Positions 36,582 through 48,242 of a stretch of 64,000 bases of DNA are shown in pieces. Below the pieces are notes generated by a model that was not told the DNA's origin, did not search any database, and was given only the letters and a program-made list of their open reading frames with translations. A program made the position numbers and the translations under genes. Position 1 is the stretch's first letter. Each line of letters begins with the position of its first letter. The stretch comes from an uncultured Granulosicoccus sp. (GTDB taxonomy: Bacteria > Pseudomonadota > Gammaproteobacteria > Granulosicoccales > Granulosicoccaceae), in contig CANLNQ010000015.1 in NCBI GenBank assembly GCA_947492525.1, forward strand, positions 124,001 to 188,000, read 5' to 3'.

Positions 36582-39500
36582 ATGGCCTTTTCGTTCACTG
36601 AAAAAAAACGTATCCGCAAGGATTTTGGAAAGCGCGCTCCAATCCTTGAGGTGCCGTACCTGCTGCAAACGCAGCTGGACTCCTACCGCAACTTCCTGCA
36701 GGAAGACAAAGATGCGGAAAATCGTGCTGAAGTCGGCCTGCATGGTGCCTTCAACAGCGTGATGCCCATTGTCAGCTACTCTGGCAACGTCGAGCTGCAC
36801 TATGTCAGCTATCGACTGGGCAAGCCTGCTTTCGACGAGCGGGAATGCAAGATTCGCGGCCTCACGTTCGCAGCTCCGCTGCGCGTTCTGGCGCGTTTGA
36901 TCATTTATGACAAGACCGCCCCTGCGAGCAGCAAGGTCGTCAAGGACATCAAGGAACAGGAAGTGTTCATGGGTGAATTGCCACTCATGACAGATAACGG
37001 CACATTCATCATCAACGGAACCGAGCGCGTCATCGTGTCTCAGCTTCACCGTTCTCCGGGCGTATTCTTTGATCATGATCGCGGCAAGACGCATTCGTCG
37101 GGCAAATTGCTGTTCAGCGCGCGCATCATTCCTTATCGTGGCTCCTGGCTGGATTTCGAATTCGATCCCAAGGACTGTGTCTTCGCGCGTATCGACCGTC
37201 GACGCAAGCTGCCGGCAACCATCGTGTTGCGAGCACTGGGCTACGAAACCAGCGAGATTCTCGAGAATTTCTTTGAAACGCACAAGATAACCCTGTCCAA
37301 GACCAAGATCGAAATGGAGCTGGTTCCCGAGCGTCTGCGCGGTGAAACGGCGGCATTCGACATCAAGGCTGGCAAGGACGTGGTCGTCGAGACCGGTCGT
37401 CCGATCTCTGCGCGTCACGTACGCATGCTGGAACAGGCCAATATCAAGAAGCTGGAAATCCCCGACGAGTATCTGGTGGGCAAGATCCTGTTTCATGACA
37501 TCGTTGATCCGGAAAGCGGCGAGATCATGGCTTTCGCCAATGCCGAGCTGACTGCCGAGATGGTGCAGCTGATCAAGGATGCGGGCATCAAGAAAATTGA
37601 AGTGCTGTATGTCAATGATCTGGATCGTGGTCCTTTCATTTCCAACACCCTGCGTATCGACCCGACCAACACGCAGCTTGAAGCGCAGGTGGAAATCTAC
37701 CGCATGATGCGTCCTGGCGAGCCTCCTACCAAGGAAGCCGCGCAGAACCTGTTCAACAATCTGTTCTTCGAAGCCGACCGCTACGACCTGTCCCCGGTTG
37801 GTCGCATGAAGTTCAACCGTCGACTGATGCGTGAGGACACTCAAGGCCCCGGCACACTGGATAGAGAAGACATCCAGTCCGTGTTGAAGGTACTGATCGA
37901 CATCCGTAACGGCAACGGTACGGTTGATGACATCGATCACCTGGGTAATCGTCGTATTCGTAGCGTCGGTGAGATGGCTGAAAACGTGTTCCGCGTCGGT
38001 CTGGTTCGTGTCGAGCGTGCCGTTCGTGAACGTCTTGGCATGGTGGAGTCAGAAGGTCTCATGCCTCAGGACATCATCAATGCGAAGCCTGTGGCAGCAG
38101 CCGTCAAGGAGTTCTTCGGATCCAGTCAGTTGTCGCAGTTCATGGATCAGAACAATCCATTGTCGGAGGTTACTCACAAGCGTCGTATCTCGGCTCTCGG
38201 CCCGGGTGGCTTGACGCGTGAACGTGCCGGCTTTGAAGTTCGTGACGTGCATCCAACGCACTACGGACGAGTCTGCCCGATCGAGACACCGGAAGGACCG
38301 AATATCGGTCTGATCAACTCGCTGGCTGTCTATGCCCGAACCAACAACTTCGGTTTTCTCGAGACGCCTTACGTCAAGATCGTCAACGGCAAGGCCACGG
38401 ACGAAATCGAGTATCTGTCTGCGATCGAAGAGGGCAACTACATCATTGCCCAGGCCAATACCGAGCTGGATGCCGATGGCAATCTGGTCAACGAGCTGGT
38501 CTCCGTGCGTACCAATAACGAATTCACCATGGCTCGACCGGAGCAGGTGGAGTTCATGGACGTATCACCGAAGCAGATCGTATCGGTCGCTGCTGCGTTG
38601 ATTCCGTTCCTGGAGCACGATGATGCCAACCGCGCCTTGATGGGTTCGAACATGCAACGTCAGGCAGTACCGACGCTGCGTGCCGAGAAGCCGCTGGTCG
38701 GAACCGGTATCGAGCGCATCGTGGCCGTGGATTCCGGCTCTGCCGTGGTCTCCAAGCGGGGCGGTATCGTGGATTCCGTGGATGCTGCGCGTATCGTGGT
38801 TCGCGTCAACGATGATGAGGCCGAAGCCGGTGCTGGTGGTGTCGACATCTACACGCTGACCAAGTACACACGATCCAATCAGAACACCTGTATCAATCAA
38901 CGTCCTCTGGTGAAGCCGGGTGATCAGATCGAGCGTGGTGATGTACTGGCCGACGGTCCGTCCACCGACATGGGTGAACTGGCGCTGGGCCAGAACATGC
39001 TGGTGGCCTTCATGCCATGGAACGGGTACAACTACGAGGATTCCATCCTCATCTCCGAGCGAGTGGTTCAGGAAGATCGTTTCACGACCATCCATATCGA
39101 GGAACTGACATCGGTTGCGCGTGATACCAAGCTTGGGCCAGAGGACATCACGGCCGATATTCCTAACGTCAGTGAAGGGCTGCTGTCCAAGCTGGATGAA
39201 TCCGGAATCGTCTATGTGGGCGCCGAAGTTCGACCCAGCGATATCCTGGTTGGCAAGGTAACGCCCAAGGGCGAAACCCAGCTGACACCGGAAGAGAAAC
39301 TGCTGAGAGCCATCTTCGGTGAGAAGGCTTCGGATGTGAAGGATACGTCCCTGCGAGTACCACCCGGTATGGATGGTACGGTCATCGACGTTCGCGTCTT
39401 CACCCGAGACGGTGTCGACAAGGACATGCGTGCCCAGCAGATCGAACGTGAAGAGCTGAAGCAGGTACGCAAGGATATCGATGACGAGACTCGTATCATC

Positions 39501-40667
39501 GAAAACGATATCTACCAGCGTATCGAGAAGCTGATCGTTGGCAAGGAAGCGGACAAGGGACCCAACGGGCTCGGCAAGGGTGACAAGGTGACCGCTGAAT
39601 ACCTGAATGGACTGGAGCGCGAGAAGTGGTTCCAGATCTCTCTGCAGGATGAGGATCTGAACGTACAACTCGAGAAGATCGGACAGAGCATCTCCGATCA
39701 TCGCGATGCCTTCGAGCAGCGTTTCCTGGAGCAGAAGGAGAAGATCACCTCGGGTGACGACCTGGCGCCCGGTGTGCTGAAGATGGTCAAGGTCTATCTG
39801 GCCGTGAAACGTCGCCTGCAACCGGGTGACAAGATGGCCGGCCGTCACGGTAACAAGGGTGTCATCTCGATGATCGTGCCCACTGAAGACATGCCGTATT
39901 CAGAAGATGGTGCTCCGGTGGATATCTGCCTGAACCCGCTGGGCGTGCCATCGCGCATGAACGTCGGACAGGTTCTGGAAATGCACCTGGGTTGGGCTGC
40001 GAAGGGACTTGGTCACAAGATCAATCGCATGATCAAGGCGCAGAAGGCGGTTGGCGAGATTCGCGAGTTTCTCGACAAGATCTACAACCATGAAGGGGCA
40101 GGACAACACGTCGATATCGATAGTCTGAGCGATGCGGAGATCAAGGAACTGGCGCATAACCTGATCCGCGGTGTTCCCATGGCAACACCGGTCTTCGATG
40201 GTGCGGCAGAGAAGGAGATCCGGCAGATGCTGGCGCTGGCAGATCTGCCGGAATCAGGTCAGGCCTATCTGTTTGACGGTCGTACCGGCGATAGCTTCGA
40301 GCGTCCCGTATCGGTCGGCTACATGCACATGCTGAAGCTGAACCACCTGGTGGATGACAAGATGCACGCCCGTTCAACCGGTCCGTACAGTCTGGTTACG
40401 CAGCAGCCGTTGGGTGGTAAGGCACAGTTCGGTGGTCAGCGCTTCGGTGAGATGGAAGTCTGGGCTCTGGAAGCCTACGGTGCTGCGTATACCCTGCGTG
40501 AGATGCTGACGGTCAAGTCCGATGACGTGAAAGGTCGAAACACGATGTACAAGAACATCGTCGACGGCGATCACCGAATGGATGCAGGCATGCCTGAATC
40601 CTTCAACGTACTGCTCAAGGAAATTCGCTCGCTCGGAATCAATATCGAACTCGAGCAGGACAAATAA
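36582..40667 (+). CDS. rpoB: DNA-directed RNA polymerase subunit beta
   Basis: 1361 residues from ATG 36582 with SD GAGG at 36571; a TTG three bases earlier is in frame but less likely. Catalytic core subunit. The rifampicin region at about 513-550 ([21 protein letters not shown], then SALGPGGL) carries the susceptible residues [20 protein letters not shown], the [13 protein letters not shown]-type motif ([13 protein letters not shown]) and the C-terminal [14 protein letters not shown] are canonical. Followed by rpoC after 81 bp. Confidence 0.99.
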   Translation: MAFSFTEKKRIRKDFGKRAPILEVPYLLQTQLDSYRNFLQEDKDAENRAEVGLHGAFNSVMPIVSYSGNVELHYVSYRLGKPAFDERECKIRGLTFAAPLRVLARLIIYDKTAPASSKVVKDIKEQEVFMGELPLMTDNGTFIINGTERVIVSQLHRSPGVFFDHDRGKTHSSGKLLFSARIIPYRGSWLDFEFDPKDCVFARIDRRRKLPATIVLRALGYETSEILENFFETHKITLSKTKIEMELVPERLRGETAAFDIKAGKDVVVETGRPISARHVRMLEQANIKKLEIPDEYLVGKILFHDIVDPESGEIMAFANAELTAEMVQLIKDAGIKKIEVLYVNDLDRGPFISNTLRIDPTNTQLEAQVEIYRMMRPGEPPTKEAAQNLFNNLFFEADRYDLSPVGRMKFNRRLMREDTQGPGTLDREDIQSVLKVLIDIRNGNGTVDDIDHLGNRRIRSVGEMAENVFRVGLVRVERAVRERLGMVESEGLMPQDIINAKPVAAAVKEFFGSSQLSQFMDQNNPLSEVTHKRRISALGPGGLTRERAGFEVRDVHPTHYGRVCPIETPEGPNIGLINSLAVYARTNNFGFLETPYVKIVNGKATDEIEYLSAIEEGNYIIAQANTELDADGNLVNELVSVRTNNEFTMARPEQVEFMDVSPKQIVSVAAALIPFLEHDDANRALMGSNMQRQAVPTLRAEKPLVGTGIERIVAVDSGSAVVSKRGGIVDSVDAARIVVRVNDDEAEAGAGGVDIYTLTKYTRSNQNTCINQRPLVKPGDQIERGDVLADGPSTDMGELALGQNMLVAFMPWNGYNYEDSILISERVVQEDRFTTIHIEELTSVARDTKLGPEDITADIPNVSEGLLSKLDESGIVYVGAEVRPSDILVGKVTPKGETQLTPEEKLLRAIFGEKASDVKDTSLRVPPGMDGTVIDVRVFTRDGVDKDMRAQQIEREELKQVRKDIDDETRIIENDIYQRIEKLIVGKEADKGPNGLGKGDKVTAEYLNGLEREKWFQISLQDEDLNVQLEKIGQSISDHRDAFEQRFLEQKEKITSGDDLAPGVLKMVKVYLAVKRRLQPGDKMAGRHGNKGVISMIVPTEDMPYSEDGAPVDICLNPLGVPSRMNVGQVLEMHLGWAAKGLGHKINRMIKAQKAVGEIREFLDKIYNHEGAGQHVDIDSLSDAEIKELAHNLIRGVPMATPVFDGAAEKEIRQMLALADLPESGQAYLFDGRTGDSFERPVSVGYMHMLKLNHLVDDKMHARSTGPYSLVTQQPLGGKAQFGGQRFGEMEVWALEAYGAAYTLREMLTVKSDDVKGRNTMYKNIVDGDHRMDAGMPESFNVLLKEIRSLGINIELEQDK

Positions 40668-40748
40668 GGCATTGAGTTCAAAAGACAACATTGCCCGAAT
40701 GATCGTGCGAAATACGTTTTCCGCTGTAAAAGATAGGGGAATCAAAGA

Positions 40749-43700
40749 ATGAAAGATCTGCTAAATCTGTACAAGATGCAGGGCCAGACCGAAGAGTTTG
40801 ATGCGATTCGCATCAGACTCGCCTCACCGGAGACCATACGTTCATGGTCCTACGGTGAGGTCAAGAAGCCGGAAACCATCAACTACCGGACGTTCAAGCC
40901 GGAGCGTGATGGCCTGTTCTGCTCGAAGATCTTCGGACCCGTCAAGGACTACGAGTGCCTGTGCGGAAAGTACAAGCGCCTGAAGCACCGCGGTGTGGTG
41001 TGCGAGAAGTGTGGTGTGGAAGTGACCCAGACCAAGGTACGCCGTGAGCGCATGGGTCATATCGACCTGGCCAGTCCGGTCGCTCATATCTGGTTCCTGA
41101 AATCACTGCCAAGCCGCATCGGCCTGTTGCTGGACATGACGCTGCGAGAAATCGAGCGCGTCCTGTACTTTGAAGCCTATGTGGTCATCGATCCGGGCAT
41201 GACGACACTGGAAACCGGTCAGCTGCTGTCCGATGAACAGTATCTGGAAGCCGTGGAAGAGCATGGCGATGAGTTCGATGCACGAATGGGCGCGGAAGCG
41301 GTTCATGACCTGCTGAAGGACATCGACATGAACACCGATGCGGAGAATCTGCGTGAAGAGATCGAAGCGACCAAATCGGAAACCAAACTCAAGCGCTTGA
41401 CCAAGCGTCTGAAGCTGGTTGAATCCTTCATCGCATCCGGCAACCGTCCCGAGTGGATGGTCATGACCATTCTGCCGGTACTGCCGCCGGATCTGCGTCC
41501 CCTGGTACCGCTCGACGGTGGTCGTTTCGCGACATCGGATCTGAACGATCTGTATCGTCGCGTCATCAACCGTAACAATCGACTGCGTCGACTGCTGGAG
41601 CTCAATGCGCCGGATATCATCGTGCGCAACGAAAAGCGCATGCTGCAGGAGTCTGTCGATGCACTGCTGGACAACGGTCGACGGGGTCGCGCCATCACCG
41701 GTTCCAACAAGCGTCCTCTGAAGTCACTGGCTGACATGATCAAGGGCAAGCAGGGTCGTTTCCGTCAGAACCTGCTGGGCAAACGCGTGGATTACTCCGG
41801 TCGTTCCGTTATCGTGGTGGGTCCGACCTTGCGTCTGCATCAATGCGGTCTGCCGAAGAAGATGGCTCTGGAACTGTTCAAACCATTCATCTTCTCCAAG
41901 CTGCAGATCCGTGGCATGGCGACCACCATCAAGGCTGCCAAGAAGATGGTGGAGCGCGAAGGGGCGGAAGTCTGGGATATTCTCGAGGAAGTCATTCGCG
42001 AGCATCCTGTCATGCTCAACCGTGCACCAACGCTGCACCGTCTGGGCATCCAGGCGTTCGAACCGGTACTGATCGAAGGTAAGGCCATCCAGCTGCACCC
42101 TCTGGTCTGTGCAGCGTTCAACGCTGACTTTGATGGTGACCAGATGGCGGTACACGTACCGTTGTCCATCGAGGCGCAGCTTGAAGCGCGTGCCCTGATG
42201 ATGTCGACCAACAACGTGCTGTCGCCTGCCAACGGTGAGCCGATCATCGTGCCTTCCCAGGATATCGTTCTGGGTCTGTACTACATGACGCGAACACGGG
42301 TCAACGCCAAGGGCGAGGGCATGGTGTTCACGGACATCGCCGAGTGTCACCGTGCCTATCAGAGCAAGGTGGCCGATCTGCACGCCAAGGTCACCGTGCG
42401 CATAACCGATTACGTCGAGAACGAAGCGGGTCGCTGGGTTCCAGTCTCCAAGCGCGTCGAGACAACGGTTGGTCGTGCCATCGTGTCGGAAATTCTTCCG
42501 CCGGGTCTGGAGTTCGCCAATGTCGATCTCAACCTGACCAAGAAGAACATCTCCAAGCTCATCAACCTGTGTTACCGACGTCTGGGTCTGAAGGAATCTG
42601 TCATCTTTGCAGATCAGCTCATGTACCTCGGCTTCCGTTATGCCACTCTGGCCGGTGTCTCCATCGGAATCGAGGACATGATGGTGCCGGAAGACAAGAA
42701 GAAGCTGATTGCTGCGGCAGAAGCTGAAGTGAGCGAGATCCAGGATCAGTATTCCGAAGGTCTCGTCACCAAGGGTGAGCGCTACAACAAGGTTGTCGAT
42801 ATCTGGTCTGCTGCAAACGATCAGGTCGCCAAGTCCATGATGGCCAGTCTCGGTACCGAGAAAGTGGTCAACAAGGAAGGTGAGACGGTGGAGCAGGAAT
42901 CGTTCAACTCGATCTTCATGATGGCCGATTCCGGGGCGCGTGGTTCTGCGGCTCAGATTCGTCAGCTGGCGGGTATGCGTGGTCTGATGGCCAAACCGGA
43001 TGGTTCGATCATCGAAACGCCGATCATCGCGAACTTCCGTGAAGGCCTGAACGTGAATCAGTACTTCATCTCGACTCACGGTGCTCGAAAGGGTCTGGCC
43101 GATACGGCCTTGAAGACAGCCAACTCCGGTTATCTGACACGTCGTCTGGTCGACGTTGCTCAGGACATGGTTGTCGTGGATCCCGATTGCGGAACCACCA
43201 ACGGTCTCACCATGAAGCCCATCATCGAAGGTGGTGATGTTGTCGAAGCGCTGCGTGAGCGAGTACTGGGTCGAGTCATTGCCCAGACCATCACCAAGCC
43301 CGGTGACGACAACACGGTACTGCTTGAAGCCGGAACGCTGCTCGATGAGCACATGGTGGATATGCTGGAAGAGGCTGGTGTCGACGAGATTCTCGTGCGA
43401 TCAGCCATCACCTGTGAAGCTGATTACGGTGTCTGTGCGGCTTGCTACGGTCGTGATCTGGCTCGAGGCCATATCATCAATATCGGTGAGGCCGTGGGTG
43501 TCATGGCGGCTCAGTCAATCGGTGAGCCTGGTACTCAGCTGACCATGCGTACCTTCCATATCGGTGGTGCGGCCAGTCGTTCTGCTGCAGCCAGCAGTGT
43601 CGAAGCCAAGTCCAAGGGCTCGGTGCGACTGCACAACATGAAGGAAATCACCAACAAGGATGGCAAGCTGATGGCCGTTTCACGTTCTGCCGAACTGGCG

Positions 43701-45020
43701 GTCGTGGATGATGCGGGTCGTGAGCGTGAGCGCTACAAGATTCCTTATGGTGCGGTCATTCAGGCGAAAGAGGGTGAGGCGATCGAAGCGGGTGCCATTC
43801 TGGCTACCTGGGATCCACACACCCATCCAGTCATCACCGAGGTGGCTGGCTACGCCAAGTTCTCTGATTTCGTGCAGGGTGTAACCACGAAGGAAGAAAC
43901 CGATCCGACCACCGGCCTGACCGACAAGATCATTACGGACCACAAGCAGCGCGGTGGTACCAACAAGGACCTTCGTCCGATGGTGAAACTGGTCGACAAG
44001 GATGGCAAGGATCTGAACTACGCGGGCACCGAGATTCCGGCGCATTACTTCCTGCCACCGGGTGCGATCATCAACCTGCAGGATAACGACGAAGTGCAGG
44101 TGGGTGATGTTGTTGCCCGTATACCGCAGGCGTCTTCGAAGACACGTGATATCACGGGTGGTCTGCCACGCGTGGCCGATCTGTTCGAGGCTCGCAAGCC
44201 CAAGGAACCGGCAATTCTGGCCGAGGAGAGCGGTACGGTCTCCTTCGGTACGCCGACCAAGGGCAAGCAGCGCCTGATCATCACGGGTCCAGGACCGAAG
44301 CCACACGAAGAGCTGATTCCGAAATGGCGTCATATCAACGTGTTCGAAGGTGAGACGGTTGAACGTGGCGAAATGATTGCCGACGGTGAACCCAATCCTC
44401 AGGATATCCTGCGCCTGCGTGGTGTCGAGACTCTGGCTGCCTACCTGGTTCAGGAGATTCAGGACGTATACCGTCTGCAGGGTGTGAAGATCAACGACAA
44501 GCACATCGAAGTCATCATTCGTCAGATGCTGCGCAAGGTGGACATCACGGTGGCTGGCGATACGCGTCTGCTTCGCGGTGAGCAGGTGGACTACCTGCGA
44601 GTCAAGGAAATCAACGAAGCCTTGCTTGCCGAGAATCCGAATGCACAGCCGGCGGAGTTCGAGAATCTGCTGTTGGGTATCACCAAGGCATCGCTGGTTA
44701 CCGAGTCGTTCATCTCTGCTGCTTCCTTCCAGGAAACAACACGAGTACTGACCGATGCGGCAGTTCGCGGTGCACGTGATGATCTGCGAGGCTTGAAGGA
44801 GAACGTTATCGTTGGACGACTGGTGCCTGCGGGTACGGGTCTGGCCTTCCATAACGAACGCCGCAAGAGCCGGGCGAAGCTCAGTGCCGATCAGGCTTTC
44901 GACAAGGTGATCGAGCAGGAGTCTGCGCTGTCATCCGGCGTGGGCACCTTGCCGGACGATGCGGCGATGCCCAGTCTGCTGGACATGGGGTCTGACGGCG
45001 CTGCCGCCGGAGACGCCTGA
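40749..45020 (+). CDS. rpoC: DNA-directed RNA polymerase subunit beta'
   Basis: 1423 residues. The N-terminal zinc ribbon [21 protein letters not shown], the catalytic magnesium loop [12 protein letters not shown] (about 458-468), the bridge helix/trigger loop region and the second Cys cluster ([19 protein letters not shown]) are intact. Length is close to E. coli (1407) with no major insertion. Ends in an acidic/glycine tail. It closes the rif operon: a hairpin follows and a gene converges on it. Confidence 0.99.
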   Translation: MKDLLNLYKMQGQTEEFDAIRIRLASPETIRSWSYGEVKKPETINYRTFKPERDGLFCSKIFGPVKDYECLCGKYKRLKHRGVVCEKCGVEVTQTKVRRERMGHIDLASPVAHIWFLKSLPSRIGLLLDMTLREIERVLYFEAYVVIDPGMTTLETGQLLSDEQYLEAVEEHGDEFDARMGAEAVHDLLKDIDMNTDAENLREEIEATKSETKLKRLTKRLKLVESFIASGNRPEWMVMTILPVLPPDLRPLVPLDGGRFATSDLNDLYRRVINRNNRLRRLLELNAPDIIVRNEKRMLQESVDALLDNGRRGRAITGSNKRPLKSLADMIKGKQGRFRQNLLGKRVDYSGRSVIVVGPTLRLHQCGLPKKMALELFKPFIFSKLQIRGMATTIKAAKKMVEREGAEVWDILEEVIREHPVMLNRAPTLHRLGIQAFEPVLIEGKAIQLHPLVCAAFNADFDGDQMAVHVPLSIEAQLEARALMMSTNNVLSPANGEPIIVPSQDIVLGLYYMTRTRVNAKGEGMVFTDIAECHRAYQSKVADLHAKVTVRITDYVENEAGRWVPVSKRVETTVGRAIVSEILPPGLEFANVDLNLTKKNISKLINLCYRRLGLKESVIFADQLMYLGFRYATLAGVSIGIEDMMVPEDKKKLIAAAEAEVSEIQDQYSEGLVTKGERYNKVVDIWSAANDQVAKSMMASLGTEKVVNKEGETVEQESFNSIFMMADSGARGSAAQIRQLAGMRGLMAKPDGSIIETPIIANFREGLNVNQYFISTHGARKGLADTALKTANSGYLTRRLVDVAQDMVVVDPDCGTTNGLTMKPIIEGGDVVEALRERVLGRVIAQTITKPGDDNTVLLEAGTLLDEHMVDMLEEAGVDEILVRSAITCEADYGVCAACYGRDLARGHIINIGEAVGVMAAQSIGEPGTQLTMRTFHIGGAASRSAAASSVEAKSKGSVRLHNMKEITNKDGKLMAVSRSAELAVVDDAGRERERYKIPYGAVIQAKEGEAIEAGAILATWDPHTHPVITEVAGYAKFSDFVQGVTTKEETDPTTGLTDKIITDHKQRGGTNKDLRPMVKLVDKDGKDLNYAGTEIPAHYFLPPGAIINLQDNDEVQVGDVVARIPQASSKTRDITGGLPRVADLFEARKPKEPAILAEESGTVSFGTPTKGKQRLIITGPGPKPHEELIPKWRHINVFEGETVERGEMIADGEPNPQDILRLRGVETLAAYLVQEIQDVYRLQGVKINDKHIEVIIRQMLRKVDITVAGDTRLLRGEQVDYLRVKEINEALLAENPNAQPAEFENLLLGITKASLVTESFISAASFQETTRVLTDAAVRGARDDLRGLKENVIVGRLVPAGTGLAFHNERRKSRAKLSADQAFDKVIEQESALSSGVGTLPDDAAMPSLLDMGSDGAAAGDA

Positions 45021-45112
45021 TCAGCCGATGAAGTAACCGCTCACCCCGACCCTGTCGGGATGGGCGGCATGCACCGATGCCCCTGTTGTCGCTGTAGACA
45101 GTCGGGGTTTGC

Positions 45113-45138
45113 CAATGCCCTCCACCGTGAGGGCATTG
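45113..45138 (+). terminator. terminator after rpoC
   Basis: CAATGCCCTC (45113-45122) pairs perfectly with GAGGGCATTG (45129-45138) around CACCGT, followed by TCGTTTCC. It lies in the convergent gap between rpoC and the thioredoxin-like gene. Confidence 0.7.
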
Positions 45139-45161
45139 TCGTTTCCGGGCCCGGGTAAGGG

Positions 45162-45758
45162 TCAGTCCAGAGGGCCGTCGGAATCGCCCGCTGCCTGACG
45201 TTCGGCGATGCGGCGAGCGTGATAGCGCTGAAACGCTTCGTCACCTTCGTAGCCTTTCTCGCGCACCCAGGTGAACAGGTCCAGGAACGTACCCTTGCCG
45301 AAAGCGCCCGGCATGGTGCCCACGGCCACGGTACCGGCATCCTCGCTGCCATCGGCCTCTTCCGGCATGAACAGCCAGGTCGGCGTGAACATGATTCCCC
45401 ATTTGGCAGCGGCTGTTTTCTCCGTCAACACCTCACCGTCCAGGTCGATGACTTCTTCGTCTCCATAGAGGTTGTATTGCACGACGGTGTAGTTCTCGCT
45501 GATGTAGTCGACGACCTCAGGGTCTGCCAGAACGGTTTCATGCATTTTGCTGCAGTAGATGCATCCGGCCTGTTCGAAGACTATCGCCAGGCGCTTGCCA
45601 CTGGCCTGCGCGTCCGCCAGGTCCTCTGCAATGTCCTTGAAGGTCAGGGAAAACCACGCCTGTTTGTGGAGTCCGTCATCTCCCAGGGTTGCCGAATTCG
45701 CGACGCCGCTGGCCATCAGCAGTAACGCGAGTATCAATTTTCTTGTTCCAGAAGCCAT
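45162..45758 (-). CDS. periplasmic thioredoxin-like protein
   Basis: About 198 residues from ATG 45758, preceded by AGAGGA; the frame is open to 45803 but that adds no signal. Signal peptide RKLILALLLMASGVANSA, cleavage near residue 23. The thioredoxin fold is shown by KRLAIVFEQAGCIYCSKMHETVL, with the redox motif C-I-Y-C, and WGIMFTPTWLFMPEE holding the cis-Pro. It resembles SoxW/DsbD-gamma-like proteins that reduce or form disulfides in the periplasm. No partner gene is adjacent. Convergent with rpoC. Confidence 0.85.
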   Translation of the reverse strand: MASGTRKLILALLLMASGVANSATLGDDGLHKQAWFSLTFKDIAEDLADAQASGKRLAIVFEQAGCIYCSKMHETVLADPEVVDYISENYTVVQYNLYGDEEVIDLDGEVLTEKTAAAKWGIMFTPTWLFMPEEADGSEDAGTVAVGTMPGAFGKGTFLDLFTWVREKGYEGDEAFQRYHARRIAERQAAGDSDGPLD

Positions 45759-45904
45759 GAGCGGGTGTCCTCTTGCGTAATGGGGCTTGCTGCATGGTTT
45801 CATGGCTTGATGCTGTGAGCAAGTTCTGCCATGCCGTACCCATGGACTGACAGCGCCTGAAATAGCGGGGCGGGTGGGTTTCAGGTGCCATCAATCCGCG
45901 AAAA

Positions 45905-45918
45905 GTCAAAAATTTGAC
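45905..45918. promoter_or_regulatory. FleQ-box-like dyad
   Basis: GTCAAAAATTTGAC agrees at 12 of 14 positions with the GTCAATAAATTGAC consensus I recall for Pseudomonas FleQ. It is a perfect 6+6 dyad with AA centre, about 230 bp upstream of the predicted fliE transcription start, a common distance for enhancer-binding proteins. Identity of the regulator is inferred. Confidence 0.55.
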
Positions 45919-46112
45919 CGCATTGTTCAACAGGCGAGTTTCTGGCCTGTTGGTGACTGGCAATGTTTTCGCCTGTGTTCATGGGGCACAGACGGTGTGC
46001 CGTGGCAGAAAGTGACACGACGACGCATAGTGGCGCTCCGGACCTCTGCGGGGCCATCTTCCCGTGATGTAACCCTCGAATTCCGCCGACTGATTCAAGG
46101 TTCGCCGCCTGG

Positions 46113-46127
46113 GGCACACGCCTTGCT
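46113..46127 (+). promoter_or_regulatory. sigma-54 promoter of fliE
   Basis: GGCAC, five bases, TTGCT: the -24 GG and -12 GC are at the canonical distance. Transcription would start near 46138, twenty bases before the fliE ATG. Confidence 0.82.
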
Positions 46128-46157
46128 CCACTGAGATTGATCACGGTAGGAGCCGAG

Positions 46158-46496
46158 ATGAACAACTCAATCGATACAAATTCATTGTTGACGCAGCTTC
46201 GGGCGATGGCCCGAGATGCAGGTATTCCTTCATCCGAGGAAGTCTCGCCGGGGGCCAAGGCCGCTTCGGAGAGCATCGATTTCTCGAAGGTGCTGGAAAA
46301 CTCGGTCAAGCAGGTCAACAACCGCAATACAGAAGTGAAGGCCTTGCGCGAGTCATTCGAAGCAGGCAATCCCAATGTGGAGCTTGCAGACGTCATGATC
46401 GCCGCGCAGAAGGCCCGAATATCATTCGAAGCGATGACACAGGTACGCAACAAGATGGTGGCAGCCTACAAGGAAATCATGAGCATGCCTTTGTAA
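46158..46496 (+). CDS. fliE: flagellar hook-basal body protein FliE
   Basis: 112 residues from ATG 46158 with TAGGAG upstream; a TTG at 46137 is in frame but lies at the predicted transcription start. Small rod-side protein that joins the MS ring to the rod and is the first substrate of flagellar export. The C-terminal part DVMIAAQKARISFEAMTQVRNKMVAAYKEIMSMPL is the family signature. First gene of the flagellar run, read from the sigma-54 promoter. Confidence 0.96.
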   Translation: MNNSIDTNSLLTQLRAMARDAGIPSSEEVSPGAKAASESIDFSKVLENSVKQVNNRNTEVKALRESFEAGNPNVELADVMIAAQKARISFEAMTQVRNKMVAAYKEIMSMPL

Positions 46497-46571
46497 GGTG
46501 AATCACCGTTGTACCTGATTGTCCATTCCACACGCTTGCGTGTCATTGATACTGCCGATAGCTGATACACC

Positions 46572-48242
46572 ATGAGCGATGCCAACTTGATTAACGCCCA
46601 GCCCCAGGGTAATGCGGTGGCGGCGACTGTGCTGAGGAGCCTGGCTGCACCGCAGCTGGGCGCCTTGCTGGTCGTTGCAACTGCATTGACGCTGGGTGTC
46701 GGGCTGATCATTTGGACCATGCGGCCCGATTACGTGCCGGTAGGGGGGCAGGGTAGTCGCGAGGACTCGCTGCAGATCATCGAGATGCTCAACAGCTCGC
46801 AGGTACAATACAAGCTGGACCCATCCACCGGACTGGTGCTGGTGCCACAGGATCAGGCCATGCAGGTACAGATGAGTCTGGCTGCGAGCGGCTTGGTATC
46901 GGATCAGAAGCAGGTCGGCCTTGAATTGCTGCAGCAGGAACCTTCGCTGGGTACCAGCCACTTCACGGAATCCGCGCGTTACCAGCATGCGCTGGAAACC
47001 GAACTCAGCCGCACCATCAGCAGCATGCGCAATGTCGAATCGGCGCGAGTTCACCTGGCCATGCCCAAGCAGTCCGTTTTCATTCGCGACCGCGAGCAGG
47101 CGTCTGCGTCGGTCATGATCAAGGCAAAGCCGGGCCGCACCATCGAAGACGAGCAGGTCGATGCCGTCATCAATCTGGTCGCCTCCAGCATTCCCTATCT
47201 GGAAAGCGGGCAGGTCACCGTGGTAGACCAGTGGGGTCGTCTGCTCTCTACCGGTGATGATCAGACCGGTGGTGCCACACGTGACCAGTATCTGTATGCT
47301 CGCAAGCTCGAAAAGCTCTATGCCGACCGCATCGAATCGCTGTTGACGCCGATTGTCGGACCCGGGCGGGTTCGCGCCATTGTCACCGCTGATCTCGACT
47401 TCAGCTTGAATGAGCAGACTCAGGAAACCTACGAACCGGACGCCCAGCAGTTGCGCAGCGAACAGCTGGATACTCAGGTCAATCGCAATGGTGCCGGAGC
47501 CGAAGGCATACCGGGAGCCTTGACCAACCAGCCTCCGGGCAATGGAACCGTCGATCCGGGTGAGGCAGCCGGGGAAAACGGCGCCAATGGTGGCATCGAG
47601 AGTGAGAACTCCAGTTCAGTGCGCAACTACGAGCTGGATCGCACGATCACTCATATGCGTCAGGTTCCCGGAAGCGTGCAGCGGATATCCGCCGCCGTCA
47701 TCATTGATGATCGCCTCGACATGAGCCCGGAAGGCGAGCCCATCCGAACGCCGCTGACGGACGAAGAGCTGGCGGAGTACACCCGTCTGGCGCAGGAGGC
47801 GGTGGGCTTCAGTGAGCAGCGCGGTGACAGTGTTGTCGTGTTCAACCGGGCATTCAAACCTGTCGAGGAAATCATTCCGATCGAGCCGCTTCCGATCTGG
47901 CAGCAGAGCTGGCTCTGGACCATGGTGCGTCAGGTGCTGACCGGTCTGTCCGTCTTGTTGCTGGTGTTGCTGGTACTCAGGCCTGCGGTAAGACGTCTGG
48001 TTCCGGTACAGGACAAGGTTGCGCTGGCAGCACTGGGTGTTGACGGCGAAGCCCAGGCTGATACCGATGGCGAGAGTGAGGCGGCCGGTGCTGGCAAGAA
48101 TGCGCTGGAGGGGAGCTCTCCCGCGTCGCTCGAACCCCCTCCTGTGATCTACGGTGATATTCTCAATATGGCCAGAGCCATGGCCGCTGAAGACCCGAAG
48201 CGTGTTGCCAAAGTCGTCAAGGATTGGGTCGCTGAGCAGTAA
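46572..48242 (+). CDS. fliF: flagellar MS-ring protein FliF
   Basis: 556 residues. Builds the MS ring in the inner membrane. First membrane helix at about 30-50; the periplasmic ring-building motifs carry GLVLVPQDQAMQVQMSLAASGL and RNVESARVHLAMPKQSVFIRDREQASASVMI; a Gly/Asn-rich loop at about 305-345 separates the ring parts; second helix at about 445-470; C-terminal tail (AMAAEDPKRVAKVVKDWV) binds FliG. Stop and fliG start overlap (TAATG). Confidence 0.97.
   Translation: MSDANLINAQPQGNAVAATVLRSLAAPQLGALLVVATALTLGVGLIIWTMRPDYVPVGGQGSREDSLQIIEMLNSSQVQYKLDPSTGLVLVPQDQAMQVQMSLAASGLVSDQKQVGLELLQQEPSLGTSHFTESARYQHALETELSRTISSMRNVESARVHLAMPKQSVFIRDREQASASVMIKAKPGRTIEDEQVDAVINLVASSIPYLESGQVTVVDQWGRLLSTGDDQTGGATRDQYLYARKLEKLYADRIESLLTPIVGPGRVRAIVTADLDFSLNEQTQETYEPDAQQLRSEQLDTQVNRNGAGAEGIPGALTNQPPGNGTVDPGEAAGENGANGGIESENSSSVRNYELDRTITHMRQVPGSVQRISAAVIIDDRLDMSPEGEPIRTPLTDEELAEYTRLAQEAVGFSEQRGDSVVVFNRAFKPVEEIIPIEPLPIWQQSWLWTMVRQVLTGLSVLLLVLLVLRPAVRRLVPVQDKVALAALGVDGEAQADTDGESEAAGAGKNALEGSSPASLEPPPVIYGDILNMARAMAAEDPKRVAKVVKDWVAEQ

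Larger units (their letters stand above)
45759..46157. promoter_or_regulatory. regulatory region between the thioredoxin-like gene and fliE
   Basis: About 400 bp between divergent genes. Beyond the two sites listed separately it holds several dyads: CCTGAAA/TTTCAGG (45856-45885) around a G-rich loop, and CAACAGGC/GCCTGTTG (45928-45952). No coding frame is convincing. It most likely integrates control of the flagellar operon. Confidence 0.65.

Noticed and set aside
36561-37940. 459-codon open frame on the minus strand opposite rpoB
   Set aside because: It mirrors the rpoB codons; His/Gln/Asp-rich composition and no domain. Highly biased codons in rpoB keep the opposite frame free of stops.
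38565-39848. 427-codon open frame opposite rpoB
   Set aside because: Same reason: a long shadow over conserved rpoB sequence, no family match.
41724-43352. 542-codon open frame opposite rpoC
   Set aside because: Antisense shadow of a conserved essential gene; composition typical of reverse-strand frames.
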